From assembly GCF_026004115.1 (NCBI RefSeq), contig NZ_BPIM01000001.1, positions 868,001 to 932,000 on the forward strand: 64,000 nucleotides of DNA, written 5' to 3'. Source of the DNA: Meiothermus sp. (GTDB lineage: Bacteria > Deinococcota > Deinococci > Deinococcales > Thermaceae). Within the stretch, counting starts at the first letter, position 1; each line of letters opens with the position of its first letter. Positions 47,768 to 57,127 of the stretch are shown here, piece after piece. The position numbers and the translations under genes are program-made. The notes beneath the pieces were generated by a model, which saw nothing but the letters and a program-made list of their open reading frames with translations, was not told the DNA's origin and did no database searches.

Positions 47768-48748
47768 TCAGGACAACCGCACCACCACCCGCCCCCGCAC
47801 CTGGCCTTGCAGAATGGCCGGGGCCAGCCCCGGCACTTCCTCCAGGCTTACGGTCTGCATGGCCGCTTCCAGGAAGGGCTTGGGCAGGTCGTGGGCCAGG
47901 CGTTGCCAGGCCCGAAGGCGTTTTTCTCTGGGGCACATTACCGAGTCAATGCCCAGCAGGTTCACGCCCCGCAGAATGAAGGGGAAGACAGTGGTCTCGA
48001 GCTTCACCCCCCCCGCGTTGCCACAGGCCGCTACACTGCTGCCATAGGCCATGCGCGGCAAAACCCCCGCCAGCACCGCCCCGCCTACGGTATCCACCGC
48101 CCCACCAAAACGCTCGGACTCGAGGGGCTTGGCTGGGGCAGCCAGCACGCTGCGATGCAAAATTTCACCAGCTCCCAATGACTTCAAATAGGCTTCTTCA
48201 CTCGTGCGGCCCGTAGCCGCCACCACCCGGTAGCCCAGCCGGGCCAGCAGGGCCGTAGCCACGCTGCCTACACCCCCTGCCGCGCCGGTTACCAGTACAT
48301 CGCGGTTCTTATCTATGGTGTGGGCCTCGAGGGCCATCACCGCCAGCATGGCGGTAAAGCCAGCCGTGCCGATGCCCATGGCTTGCTGCAAGGTGAGCCC
48401 ATCGGGTAGGGGCACCAGCCACTCAGCCCGCACCCTAGCCAGTTGCGCAAGCCCACCCCAGTGCCGCTCGCCCACGCCCCAACCGGTAAGAATCACCAAA
48501 TCCCCCGGCTTATAGTCCGGCGACGCCGACTCCACCACCGTTCCGGCCAGGTCAATGCCGGGAACCATCGGGAAGCTGCGAATCACCTTGCCCGCGCCGG
48601 TAATGGCCAGGCCATCCTTGTAGTTGAGGCTGCTGTAAGCCACCCGCACCAGCACGTCGCCGGGGGGCAGTTCGTCTACCGAAGCCTGCCGAATCTGGGC
48701 CGTGTAGGGGTCGCCGGTTTCTACTACCAAAGCTTTGAAGGTTTGCAT
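47768..48748 (-). CDS. Acryloyl-CoA reductase/YhdH-AcuI family oxidoreductase
   Basis: The 326-residue zinc-free MDR protein matches the YhdH/AcuI branch: VRVAYSSLNYKDGLAITGAGKVIRSFPMVPGIDLAGTV, GWGVGERHWGGLAQLARV, VLVTGAAGGVGSVATALLA and LLGIDSVMCPREKR. AcuI reduces acryloyl-CoA to propionyl-CoA with NADPH, protecting against acrylate; YhdH homologues are less defined. No DMSP or 3-hydroxypropionate genes are nearby. TATGTT (48760-48755) lies 6 bases before the ATG. Confidence 0.92.
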   Translation of the reverse strand: MQTFKALVVETGDPYTAQIRQASVDELPPGDVLVRVAYSSLNYKDGLAITGAGKVIRSFPMVPGIDLAGTVVESASPDYKPGDLVILTGWGVGERHWGGLAQLARVRAEWLVPLPDGLTLQQAMGIGTAGFTAMLAVMALEAHTIDKNRDVLVTGAAGGVGSVATALLARLGYRVVAATGRTSEEAYLKSLGAGEILHRSVLAAPAKPLESERFGGAVDTVGGAVLAGVLPRMAYGSSVAACGNAGGVKLETTVFPFILRGVNLLGIDSVMCPREKRLRAWQRLAHDLPKPFLEAAMQTVSLEEVPGLAPAILQGQVRGRVVVRLS

Positions 48749-48877
48749 GGCAACAACATACAGGATGGCACCTGGAAGCGTCTTGAAACGGCCCCAAAGC
48801 TGAACACCCGCTGATCTTTACCAAAAGGCGGTTAGACTCAAGCCGGGCACAAAAACACCATCCACCACAAGCCCTAA

Positions 48878-49148
48878 TACCAGATCCGGTTAGTTCGGGG
48901 CCGCATGGCGGCGAACTAACCGGGCCGAAGTTATCCGCGTAGCGGAGGGCGATACCGCCCCTTGGAAGTTATCCGCGTAGCGGAGGGCGATACCGCCCCT
49001 TGGAAGTTATCCGCGTAGCGGAGGGCGTAAGCCCCTTTGGAAGGGAGACGCTTTCTTCGCCGACCGTTCGGGAGGGGGGTGCTCTAGGATTCAAAAAGAT
49101 AGTCTCTGGGGGTCCTTAGTTTGGATGATTATCTTTTTGAATCCGGTA
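48878..49148 (+). mobile_element. Two-hairpin repeat, copy F (271 bp, three internal units)
   Basis: Flanked by TAA at 48875-48877 and 49149-49151. It is the longest copy. Units start at 48927, 48965 and 49003 (period 38, 38, then 37); the third carries the variant GGCGTAAGCCCC. The left stem is GGTTAGTTCG/CGAACTAACC, the right stem GGATTCAAAAAGATA/TATCTTTTTGAATCC. It lies between two divergent genes, 60 bases before the sulfurtransferase ATG. Confidence 0.9.
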
Positions 49149-49208
49149 TAACCCGCGCTGTGGCCAACGCCCTCGACCCCCGGCACCCTGCTCTGTTAGG
49201 CTGCTGCT

Positions 49209-50042
49209 ATGAATCCCCTGGTCAGCGTCGAATGGTTGCACCAACACCTCGGCCAACCGCAGCTTCGCATTGTGGATTGCCGCTTTTCCCTACAAGACCC
49301 TACGGCCGGAAGGCGGGCCTACCAGGTGGGGCACATTCCAGGGGCCATTTTTTTGGATCTGGAGCAAGACCTCTCTGGGCCCGTAAGGCCCGACCGAAAA
49401 GGTGGCCGCCATCCCCTACCCACACCGAAGGCATTGGCTGAGACCCTGGGCCGTGCTGGTATCGGCAACGAGCACTTTGTGGTGGCCTACGACGAGCCGC
49501 CTGCCGGTGGGATGTATGCCCCGCACCTGTGGTGGCTTTTGCGGTGGCTGGGCCACGACCAGGTGGCTGTGCTGGACGGCGGCATAACGGCCTGGAAAGA
49601 GGCCGGCTACGGAGTTTCTACCCTGGCCGTCGAATACCCCGCTACCTCCTTCAGGGCCTACCCCCGGCCCGAGATGGTGGTGGATGCCGAGGCGGTGGCC
49701 CAGCGTCCGCCAGGCACCATCCTGATTGATTCCAGAGCTCCCGAGCGCTACCGGGGCGAGGTAGAACCCATAGACCCCGTGGCCGGGCACATTCCCGGCG
49801 CCATTAACCGCAACTGGCTGGACAGCCTGGATACCTTGGGGCGGTTCAAGCCAGCCGAGGCCCAGGCGGCACGGTTTGCCGGGCTCGAGGGTGAGGTGCT
49901 TGCGTACTGCGGCTCGGGCGTCTCGGCTACAGTAAATGTGCTGGCGCTCGAGCTCATCGGCAAACCGGCCAGGCTCTACGCAGGTTCGTGGAGTGACTGG
50001 GTATCAGACAACAGCCGTCCGGTGGCAAAAGGCGAGGCTTGA
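49209..50042 (+). CDS. Thiosulfate/3-mercaptopyruvate sulfurtransferase (two rhodanese domains)
   Basis: The 277-residue enzyme has an inactive N-terminal rhodanese domain ([28 protein letters not shown]) and an active C-terminal one ([27 protein letters not shown]) with the catalytic loop CGSGVSA. CGSGV/I-T/S loops occur in mercaptopyruvate sulfurtransferases, while CRKGV/T is typical of rhodanese, so the mercaptopyruvate type is favoured. It transfers sulfane sulfur to thiols or cyanide. TAGGCT (49197-49202) lies 6 bases before the ATG. Confidence 0.9.
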   Translation: MNPLVSVEWLHQHLGQPQLRIVDCRFSLQDPTAGRRAYQVGHIPGAIFLDLEQDLSGPVRPDRKGGRHPLPTPKALAETLGRAGIGNEHFVVAYDEPPAGGMYAPHLWWLLRWLGHDQVAVLDGGITAWKEAGYGVSTLAVEYPATSFRAYPRPEMVVDAEAVAQRPPGTILIDSRAPERYRGEVEPIDPVAGHIPGAINRNWLDSLDTLGRFKPAEAQAARFAGLEGEVLAYCGSGVSATVNVLALELIGKPARLYAGSWSDWVSDNSRPVAKGEA

Positions 50043-50280
50043 AGAGCCGGGAAAAAGCGATGGAAACTCGTGTTAACCCATAGCAAAAGCCCCCACTTCT
50101 GCTCATAAGCTGTAAGTACGTTATTCTGGGGTAAATCGGTAAAGGGCAGCGGCCCGGGCCGCGCCTTCGGGGGGGCGACACCGCGCACAAACAGCCGTAT
50201 GGTTGGAATCAACTCCAAAAAGATTTGAACCTGCAAACGGCAGGTTGAAGACCCCCCGAGTACGCGGGCAGGTGGTTGGT
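50043..50280. other. Intergenic region with a GC palindrome
   Basis: GCGGCCCGGGCCGC (50149-50162) is a perfect 14-bp palindrome. The amine oxidase frame is open from 50203 but those codons do not resemble the family. No gene or clear promoter was found. Confidence 0.45.
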
Positions 50281-51618
50281 ATGAGCGAGGCAGGTAGTAA
50301 CCAAGCCGATGTGGTGGTGGTGGGCGCAGGAATTTCAGGGCTGGTAGCAGCACGAATGCTACAAGAAGCCGGGCTGAAGGTGATGGTGCTGGAGGCCCAT
50401 CACCGGGTGGGGGGGCGGCTTTTGAGCAAAACTCTGCCCGATGGTTCGACCTTCGATTTGGGCGGGCAGTGGGTCAGCCCGGATATGCCCCGGGTCATGG
50501 GGCTGATTCGGGAGTTGGGACTAACGACCTTTGAACAACACAACTCGGGGCGGATTGATCTGGCCGTCCAACCGCTCTCCTCGATGGACCGGCTCACCCA
50601 GGCCGAGTGGGCCTGGGTAAAGGCCCAACTGGATTTTCTGGTCGAGAGCGTGAACGTAGAAAAGCCCTCGGCCACCCCCAACGCCTCGGCGCTGGATGTA
50701 CAGAGCGTGGAGGAGTGGAAGCGCCTGAATCTTGATAGCCCCTATCTACGCAACCTGTTCGACCAGATCATCCGCACCGAGTACACCATCGAGCCCAAGG
50801 ACTTCTCGGTGTTGCACCTGCTTTATAGCCTCAAGAGCGCGGGTGGCTTCGAGGGGGTACTGGGCCTCGAGCGCGGCAACGAAACCCTGCGGGTGCGTGA
50901 GGGGATGCAAACCCTCTGCACCCGGCTGGCCGAGCAACTAGGCGATGCACTCCGGCTGAACTGCCAGGTCTACGACATTCTGCACGACACCCAGGGCGTC
51001 ACGGTCATTGCTGAAGGCCTGAGCGCGCGGGCCGAGCGGGTCATACTGGCCATCCCGCCCAATCAGGTCACCCGCATCGACTTTGAGCCGGTGCTGCCCC
51101 GCCGCCGCACCAAGCTCATGCAGCGGCTCGAGATGGGCTCGGTAATCAAGTGTTTCGCCCTCTACGACCACCCTTTCTGGCGCCACAGACCCGCCACCCC
51201 CATAGACCCCGACCGGCTGCTCTTCGACGACACCATTGACGCCACCCCCCACGATGAACGCAACCCCGCCCTGGTGGCCTTCATCGGTGGGGATGACGCG
51301 GTGCTGTGGAGCGACAAGCCGTTTGAAATTCGCCGCCGGGCGGTGCTGGAAGACCTGGCCCTGGTTTTCGGAGAAGAAGCCCTTTACCCCAGGCTCTACT
51401 TCGACCACGACTGGCTGACCGAGCCCTTTATCGGCGGAGGCTACCAGTGCTACGCCCCGCCGGGCGTAATGTCAGCGGGGTTTGAGGAAATACGTGTTCC
51501 CATCGGGCGTATCCACTGGGCCGGAACCGAGACGGCGGTCCACTACTACGGGTATATCGAGGGGGCCATCGAAGCCGGGGAGCGGGCCGCCAGGGAGGTT
51601 CTGGAAAACCGGGCATAG
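50281..51618 (+). CDS. FAD-dependent flavin amine oxidase
   Basis: The 445-residue protein has the FAD dinucleotide fold [36 protein letters not shown] (about 10-45), with LGGQWVS after it. The C-terminal [32 protein letters not shown] is the amine oxidase FAD-closing segment. Members oxidise primary or secondary amines to aldehydes, H2O2 and ammonia; the substrate is unknown. ATG 50281 is the family-like start; an in-frame start at 50203 adds a non-conserved stretch. Confidence 0.92.
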   Translation: MSEAGSNQADVVVVGAGISGLVAARMLQEAGLKVMVLEAHHRVGGRLLSKTLPDGSTFDLGGQWVSPDMPRVMGLIRELGLTTFEQHNSGRIDLAVQPLSSMDRLTQAEWAWVKAQLDFLVESVNVEKPSATPNASALDVQSVEEWKRLNLDSPYLRNLFDQIIRTEYTIEPKDFSVLHLLYSLKSAGGFEGVLGLERGNETLRVREGMQTLCTRLAEQLGDALRLNCQVYDILHDTQGVTVIAEGLSARAERVILAIPPNQVTRIDFEPVLPRRRTKLMQRLEMGSVIKCFALYDHPFWRHRPATPIDPDRLLFDDTIDATPHDERNPALVAFIGGDDAVLWSDKPFEIRRRAVLEDLALVFGEEALYPRLYFDHDWLTEPFIGGGYQCYAPPGVMSAGFEEIRVPIGRIHWAGTETAVHYYGYIEGAIEAGERAAREVLENRA

Positions 51619-51691
51619 CAGTCTAGCAGTCTGCAAAACCCCCACCTGCCCACATTGCCGGCTGAGCCTCAGGGTAAACTTAGGCAGATGT

Positions 51692-52552
51692 ATGGTGGCC
51701 CTGACCAGCCGACTCAAAACCTATCTCGATCTGGTTCGTTTTGAACATACGCTGTTTGCCCTGCCCTTCGCCTATGGCGGCATGCTGCTGGCCGCCCGGG
51801 GCTGGCCGGGCTGGGAGGTGTTTGGTTGGATCACCGTGGCCATGGTAGGCGCCCGCACTGGGGCCATGGCCCTCAACCGGCTCATTGACCAGCGCATAGA
51901 CGCTGCCAACCCCCGTACCGCCGGGCGGCATCTGCCCAGGGGCCTGGTCAAGCCAAACGAAGTCCTGGCCCTGGCGGTAGTGGGCCTGCTCTTGCTGACC
52001 CTGGCCGCCTTGAACCTCAACCCCCTAACCGCACAACTGCTACCGGTAGCGGTTTTCTTTCTGGTTGGCTATAGCTACACCAAGCGTTTTACCTGGCTGT
52101 GCCACTTCTGGCTGGGCCTGACCATCGGGGCCGCCTCGGCAGGCGGCTGGATTGCCGTTACGGGTGCGTTTGAACCCGCTTTGTTTGCGCTGTGGGCCGG
52201 TACGGCCTTCTGGCTGGCAGGCTTCGATATTCTCTACGCTACCCAAGACTACAGATTCGACCGTGAAAACGGCATTTACAGCATCCCGGCCCGCTTTGGC
52301 ATTCCTGTGGCGCTGCGCATCGCCCAGGTCTCCCACGCCCTCACCTTTGGGTTCTTCTTACTTACGGGGTTTCTGGTTGGGACAGGTTGGGTTTACTACC
52401 TGGGTGTACTGGGGGTGGGCGCGGTGCTCTGGTACGAACACCGGTTGGTAAAACCGGACGATTTGAGCAAGGTAGACCAGGCCTTCTTCCAGGCCAATGT
52501 GGTAGTGAGCCTGGGCATGCTGCTGATCATTTTGCTCGAGACCTTGATTTGA
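51692..52552 (+). CDS. UbiA-type prenyltransferase (4-hydroxybenzoate/menaquinone pathway)
   Basis: The 286-residue membrane protein has about eight helices. The first Asp-rich prenyl-diphosphate site is [20 protein letters not shown] (NxxxD.xxD) and the second is [16 protein letters not shown] (YxxxDxxxD). [16 protein letters not shown] at the start is typical of the UbiA/MqnP-type branch. It attaches an isoprenoid chain to an aromatic acid. The Thermaceae make menaquinone through the futalosine pathway, so an MqnP role is plausible (inference). ATG 51692 is chosen because the long upstream frame overlaps the amine oxidase gene. Confidence 0.9.
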   Translation: MVALTSRLKTYLDLVRFEHTLFALPFAYGGMLLAARGWPGWEVFGWITVAMVGARTGAMALNRLIDQRIDAANPRTAGRHLPRGLVKPNEVLALAVVGLLLLTLAALNLNPLTAQLLPVAVFFLVGYSYTKRFTWLCHFWLGLTIGAASAGGWIAVTGAFEPALFALWAGTAFWLAGFDILYATQDYRFDRENGIYSIPARFGIPVALRIAQVSHALTFGFFLLTGFLVGTGWVYYLGVLGVGAVLWYEHRLVKPDDLSKVDQAFFQANVVVSLGMLLIILLETLI

Positions 52553-52589
52553 ACCCCCCCAAAGCCTCTGGCCCGTTATCCTCGGAGGT

Positions 52590-52793
52590 ATGTCGGTGTT
52601 GGGGCTACTGCTCTCCCAGGGGCTGGTAAGCATGGGGTTGATCGTTCTTGTGTACGTCATTTTCTACGTGTTTCGTCCGGGTAGCTACACCGAACTAGCC
52701 GTGGTTTTCTACGCCTGGCGGTGGCCAGCTGGCTTTACGACCTGCTGCGGCCTCCCGGGGTCAGGCCCCAAGCTCGGCCCAGACCTCGCGTAG
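52590..52793 (+). CDS. Small single-helix membrane protein, possibly frameshifted
   Basis: A 67-codon frame with one membrane helix (GLVSMGLIVLVYVIFYVF). GGAGG lies 1 base before ATG 52590 but 7 bases before GTG 52596, so GTG is the better start. After codon 43 (FYAWR) the reading turns into an unlikely Cys/Gly/Pro tail. A one-base shift gives the more protein-like VASWLYDLLRPPG but has no early stop. The 3' end overlaps the convergent aminotransferase gene by 33 bases. It lies 37 bases after the prenyltransferase gene. Confidence 0.45.
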   Translation: MSVLGLLLSQGLVSMGLIVLVYVIFYVFRPGSYTELAVVFYAWRWPAGFTTCCGLPGSGPKLGPDLA

Positions 52794-53825
52794 CATCTGG
52801 GCTACGGCGTAGGCATCGTAGAGGTCGGAGTAGCCCATCAGCGAGAGCCGGAAGATCTTGCCCTTGAGCTGGCCCTGCCCGCCAATGATGGTGGCACCCC
52901 TCGCGGCAAAAGCGTTTTTGACCTGGCCATAGGAAACCCCTTCCGGCAGGTAAAAACAGGTGGTGGCAGGGCTTCGCACCTCGGGCACCACTTGCAGGCC
53001 GAGTTGCTCGCCGGTGGCGTACAGGAGGTCGTTCTGCTGTTGCTTGAGGGCGATGTGCTCGGGCAGGCGGGGCAGCAGGTCTTCCAGCACCGCGGCGGTG
53101 GCAGCGACCAGGTTGATGGCGGGTGTCCAGGCCGACTCGCCACTGCTTTGCACCTTCAGCTCCGAGGCCAGGTTGAGGTAAAAGCTGCGGGGCTTCAAGC
53201 GCTCCAGGGCGCGGGGCGAGAGGGCCGCATAGGCCAGCCCCGGCGGGCACATGATGCCCTTTTGCGAGCCACAGGCGGCCGCATCGAGGTCCCAGCCCTC
53301 GAGGGCGAACTCGCTTACAAACAAGCTGGTGATGGCGTCCACCACCACCAGGGCCTCGGGAAAGCGGGCCTTAAAGGCCTGGGCCAGGGCGCGCACGTCG
53401 TTCAGGGCCCCGGTGGAAGACTCGGAGTGGGTGAGCAGCAGCCCGGCAAAGGGGCCTGTGGCGCTTTCCAGGTGCTCCGGGCGCACCACCTGGCCCCAGG
53501 GGAGGTCTATACGCTCCACTTCTAGACCAGCTTCCTTGGCAATCTTGGCCCAGCGCTCGGAAAAGTTGCCGTGCACCGGCACCAGCACCCGCTCGCCGGG
53601 GGCAAACAGGTTCTGCACCAGCGCGTCCATGGCCGCCGTGCCCGAGCCGGTAAGCATAAGCACCTGGCCCTGGGTCTGGAAGGCGGCCTCGAGGCCCGCT
53701 TTGGCCTGCAAGAAGACCTGTTTGGCAGCGTCCGAACGGTGGTGAAGCTGCGGCCGGGAGAGAGCTTCCAGGGCTTTGGGATGCAGTTCAACCGGGCCGG
53801 GGGTAAGCAGGCGGGGGCGGTACAT
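52761..53825 (-). CDS. Class V aminotransferase, alanine-glyoxylate/serine-pyruvate type
   Basis: The 354-residue PLP enzyme begins MYRPRLLTPGPVELHPKALEAL, typical of the small AGT/SGAT subfamily. GSGTAAMDALVQNL, VVVDAITSLFVSEF and the PLP lysine in ACGSQKGIMCPPGLAY are present. It transfers an amino group between alanine or serine and glyoxylate or pyruvate. ATG 53825 is chosen: an in-frame start at 53981 adds an unconserved hydrophobic stretch, and TAAAAT (53838-53833) lies 7 bases before ATG 53825. Confidence 0.93.
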   Translation of the reverse strand: MYRPRLLTPGPVELHPKALEALSRPQLHHRSDAAKQVFLQAKAGLEAAFQTQGQVLMLTGSGTAAMDALVQNLFAPGERVLVPVHGNFSERWAKIAKEAGLEVERIDLPWGQVVRPEHLESATGPFAGLLLTHSESSTGALNDVRALAQAFKARFPEALVVVDAITSLFVSEFALEGWDLDAAACGSQKGIMCPPGLAYAALSPRALERLKPRSFYLNLASELKVQSSGESAWTPAINLVAATAAVLEDLLPRLPEHIALKQQQNDLLYATGEQLGLQVVPEVRSPATTCFYLPEGVSYGQVKNAFAARGATIIGGQGQLKGKIFRLSLMGYSDLYDAYAVAQMLREVWAELGA

Positions 53826-53832
53826 GGGCTCT

Positions 53833-53838
53833 ATTTTA
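53833..53838 (-). promoter_or_regulatory. -10 element, leaderless aminotransferase gene
   Basis: TAAAAT on the minus strand, 7 bases before ATG 53825; a TAGACC sits 18 bases further upstream as a possible -35. Confidence 0.45.
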
Positions 53839-54014
53839 GGCGCACACCCCGACCATGGTCTAAAGCGAGAACCACCCTGTGGCTTTATGGTCACAAGCCA
53901 GCGTTCCAAGAGGCGAAGAAATAAGAGAAATGCTGAGAGAGGAAAAAGGAAAGGTCGGGCAGCTACTAGTATGGCTCCCAAGCTTTCCTCTTTCCTCTGG
54001 GCTCCTTTCCCCTC

Positions 54015-56795
54015 TTATGGCCGCGCCAGCCCGCTCAGGACATAGATGATGATGCTCCTGGAGTTGAACCCGCCGTTGTCGTCTTCTATCTGGGCCACAA
54101 TGGTGCGGGGCCCCGGGGTGTTGAAACGGGCGTTCACGCCATTTCCGGTGCGCCCGTTGATGTTGTCGCCGGGTTCGCTCGAGCTCCACACCGGGTTATC
54201 GCCGCTCACTGTGAAGTTCACCTGGTCGCCCACGTAGATGTAGCGGCTGTTGCTGGGAGCGGTGTACTGAATGCTGCCGATGTTCAGGCTCAAGATTCTC
54301 GAGGCCGCCACCTCGGCGCTGTCCTTCACGGTCAGGCCGTCTCGGCTGAAGCGGGCGATGATGGTCTGGCGGTCGGCCATCTTGGGCACCGTAAAAGAGT
54401 GCTCGCATGCCGGGCCATTGGGGTCGGCGGGGGGGATAAAGACCCCGCTGCTGCCGCCCAAGCTACGGCGCTTGAGGTTGGAGCGCCAGTTGACCTCGTG
54501 GGTGGGGCAGCCCGCCTGGGAGAAGGGCGAGGTGCGGGCCTTGAGTAAAGCCGAGTAAGGGAAGGGCAGGGTCTCGTCGCTGTTGCCGGTAATCCGTACG
54601 GTGGGGATGCCATTCGGAAACTGGCACTGGTTGGCCGCCAGGCGCACCTCGAACTGGCGGGTGGTGGTGGCCTGCTGGCTATCGGTGAGGGTAGCGGTAA
54701 GGGTGTGGGTACCGTTGGGCAGGTCTACCTCCAGGGTGTGCCGGTCGGCCTGAAGGGTGGTGCCCAGCAGGGTGGTACCCCTGCGCCACTGGATGGTGCC
54801 GGTGCCGGGGCCGTCTTCCTTGTCATCGGTGACAGCAAAAAGGGTCACCTGGTTGTTGGCGTTGCGGGCGGCGTGGCCGCTGTCGCAGACAAACTTGGGG
54901 CCTACCTCCTCGAACTTGGGGCGGCTGTTGGGGGCTTCCTGGGTGTTCAGGAGGATGTCGAAGAGCTTGACCTCCCAGTCCTTGCGGAAGATGAGCAGGT
55001 CTATGTCTACCCCCAGGTTGCCCTCGAGGCCATAGCGCATGGTCCAGTAGGGCTGCTGGGGATACTGAGCGGTGAACTTCACGTAGGGCCCGGCCTCAGC
55101 AGAAACCCCGGCCACCCCATAGAGCATCAGCCGCAGTGCCCCGTACACCCCGGTCTTGACGTCAACGCTACCTTCGATGGTGGGGCCGATGATGCCGCTT
55201 TGGTTTTTGGTGATGTTATTGATTTTGTGAAAGGCGCCGTCCTCGTAGCGCACCCCGGCCTCGAGCTCGAGCTCCTGCCAGGCCCCCACCTCAAACTCCA
55301 CCCGCAGCGTACCATCCACATCCACTGTAAAGACCATCTCAATCAGGAAGACCAGCGGCCCGGCGGTGATGGTGCCCAGGGGCACCCGGGCAATCTGGAG
55401 GGACTTGTGCAGGTTCTTCTCCAGGGTGGCATTGAGCCGCACCTCGGCGTACTCGTTCAGCACAAACTTGGACAGGAAGAAGGGGCTCGAGCAAAAACCA
55501 CTCCCACAGCGGAACTGCACCACCACCGAGGGGGTAAAGCGCACAAAGCCCGAGAGCGTGACCCCTTCCACTAACTCCACCGGGCCGATGTCCCTTCGGA
55601 TGGGGCCCAGGGCCTGGGTGCTGGGCCCCAGTTGCTGGGCGGCGTAGAGAATCTGACCCCGCTCGAGGGCCGTCGCTCGCTGGGCCTCGGCCTCGCTCAG
55701 GGGCTGGGTCATCTCGATGTCGGCCTGGTCCAGCAGGTCGGCCACGTCGGCCTTGGCAGTGCGGACTTCCACCTTGCCGTCGTTGGTGTTCTGGATGGCC
55801 GTCACCCGGCGCAGGAAGCCGTTGGGGGCGTTGATGCGGGGGGCGCTGGCGACAATCTCGCCCACCGCCAGGTTCCGCAGGTTGCCGGCCAGGCGGTTGA
55901 AGATCAGGGTGCCGTTCTCCTGGTTGAAGCTCACCAGCTCCGCGCCCGAGACGTTGCCCAGTTCTTTCACGTTGGTCTTGAGGCTGGCGGTAGCCCTCAG
56001 GCTGCTGGCGGGCAGGTTGCTCGAGGCCAGCGTCACGCCCTGGGAGGGCATAGCCAAAACCACCTGCCCCCGCAGACTGCTCCCACCCACGCCGGGGGCC
56101 AGGCTGCCCTGGAAGCTGAAGATGGTGCCCAGGTGGGTCTCCACGGCAGTGTAGCTCAGGGCAACGGGCAGGCTGGCCTCCTGGACCTCGCCGGGGGTAC
56201 AACCCAGGGTGTCCCCGGCCTTCACGCCGGTCAGGGCGCCTGTAAGCTCGAGGCTGCCCTGCTTGAGGCTATACGAGCCGCTCAGGCCGTCCTCGGCGCA
56301 AACCCCCTGAAACTCAGCGCTGCCACTGAACTGGTAGATGGTGCCCGCCAGCGGCCCCAGGAAGCGGGCGTTCTGACCCGCTGCCATAAAGGCGATGGGG
56401 TTCAGGCTGGAGTTGGGGTCGCGAGGCACCAGCCAGCCCGCCAGCACTACCTGACCCTGAATGCGCCGGAGCTTAGCCTTTATGCGGAGCTGACCTTGCA
56501 GGGCCTCGGGATCCAGGCCCTCATCCCCCAGGGCAATAGCCTTGAAGGGTAGCCCCTTGGGCGTGGTGCCGGTAATCTCGTAGACAGTGAGGCCGCCAAT
56601 GAAGGGGTTGAACTGGGTGGTAATGGTAGCGGGCTTGAAGCTTCTCTGTACCTCGAGCTGCACCTGCGCGTCGGCCTGGTCGCCCACCAACAGTTCGGCC
56701 AACTCAGCGGGCGGAGGGGCCACCGAAGCCCCCCCGCCACACGCCGCCAGCGCCAAAACCAGAATCGTACCGATAATCCACTGTTTGATGTCCAT
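54015..56795 (-). CDS. Large lipoprotein with Ig-like C-terminal repeats, unknown function
   Basis: 926 residues from ATG 56795, which has GGGGAGG 2 bases before it. A lipoprotein signal ends in LALAAC, followed by GGGASVAPPP. The middle part is beta-rich with no domain I recognise. The C-terminal third has two or three Ig/cadherin-like segments (LFAVTDDKEDGPGTGTIQWRRGTTLL; VRITGNSDETLPFPYSALL; LNIGSIQYTAPSNSRYIYVGDQVNFTVSG). It is probably anchored at the cell surface or envelope. It follows a small ORF and the large BTAD regulator on the same strand, with gaps of 63 and 80 bases. This suggests it belongs to the regulator's target unit (inference). Confidence 0.85.
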   Translation of the reverse strand: MDIKQWIIGTILVLALAACGGGASVAPPPAELAELLVGDQADAQVQLEVQRSFKPATITTQFNPFIGGLTVYEITGTTPKGLPFKAIALGDEGLDPEALQGQLRIKAKLRRIQGQVVLAGWLVPRDPNSSLNPIAFMAAGQNARFLGPLAGTIYQFSGSAEFQGVCAEDGLSGSYSLKQGSLELTGALTGVKAGDTLGCTPGEVQEASLPVALSYTAVETHLGTIFSFQGSLAPGVGGSSLRGQVVLAMPSQGVTLASSNLPASSLRATASLKTNVKELGNVSGAELVSFNQENGTLIFNRLAGNLRNLAVGEIVASAPRINAPNGFLRRVTAIQNTNDGKVEVRTAKADVADLLDQADIEMTQPLSEAEAQRATALERGQILYAAQQLGPSTQALGPIRRDIGPVELVEGVTLSGFVRFTPSVVVQFRCGSGFCSSPFFLSKFVLNEYAEVRLNATLEKNLHKSLQIARVPLGTITAGPLVFLIEMVFTVDVDGTLRVEFEVGAWQELELEAGVRYEDGAFHKINNITKNQSGIIGPTIEGSVDVKTGVYGALRLMLYGVAGVSAEAGPYVKFTAQYPQQPYWTMRYGLEGNLGVDIDLLIFRKDWEVKLFDILLNTQEAPNSRPKFEEVGPKFVCDSGHAARNANNQVTLFAVTDDKEDGPGTGTIQWRRGTTLLGTTLQADRHTLEVDLPNGTHTLTATLTDSQQATTTRQFEVRLAANQCQFPNGIPTVRITGNSDETLPFPYSALLKARTSPFSQAGCPTHEVNWRSNLKRRSLGGSSGVFIPPADPNGPACEHSFTVPKMADRQTIIARFSRDGLTVKDSAEVAASRILSLNIGSIQYTAPSNSRYIYVGDQVNFTVSGDNPVWSSSEPGDNINGRTGNGVNARFNTPGPRTIVAQIEDDNGGFNSRSIIIYVLSGLARP

Positions 56796-56858
56796 AACCT
56801 CCCCTTTCTGTATTTCTCCAAAAGATGCCCATCCAGCGTTCCACAGGCGTTCCATCCC

Positions 56859-57047
56859 CTAACGCTCTTGCTCCAGGGGGTAGGGCGGTGCCTTGCTCAG
56901 CGAAGCCTCAAGGAAGCTCGAAAGCTCCTTGGCGCTCTCGAACTGGCGTACCTCTCCAGTACGCACATCCAGCAGCTCGTAGGTCAGTCGACTGAGCCGC
57001 TGGGTAAGTCGCAGGATGTAGCTCGAGTGAACCTTACTGAGGGCCAT
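56859..57047 (-). CDS. Small protein between the BTAD regulator and the lipoprotein gene
   Basis: 62 residues (starts MALSKVHSSYILRLTQRLSRLTYELLDVRTGEVRQFES). There is no signal peptide or membrane helix; it looks like a compact beta-hairpin plus helix. I do not recognise it. It sits 80 bases after the regulator and 63 before the lipoprotein start, on the same strand. Normal codon use and a plausible fold support it, but no ribosome site is clear. Confidence 0.5.
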   Translation of the reverse strand: MALSKVHSSYILRLTQRLSRLTYELLDVRTGEVRQFESAKELSSFLEASLSKAPPYPLEQER

Positions 57048-57127
57048 GCACCCAGTCTGAAGACCGAGCGTTCCACGGGCGTTCCATGGCGATCCCCCAG
57101 GAAAGCCTGGTCAAATTGAAGCAGGCC

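Noticed and set aside
48927-49040. The 38-bp tandem units as a CRISPR array
   Set aside because: The units are head to tail with no spacers, and they lie inside a repeat that recurs elsewhere with fewer units. No cas gene is present.
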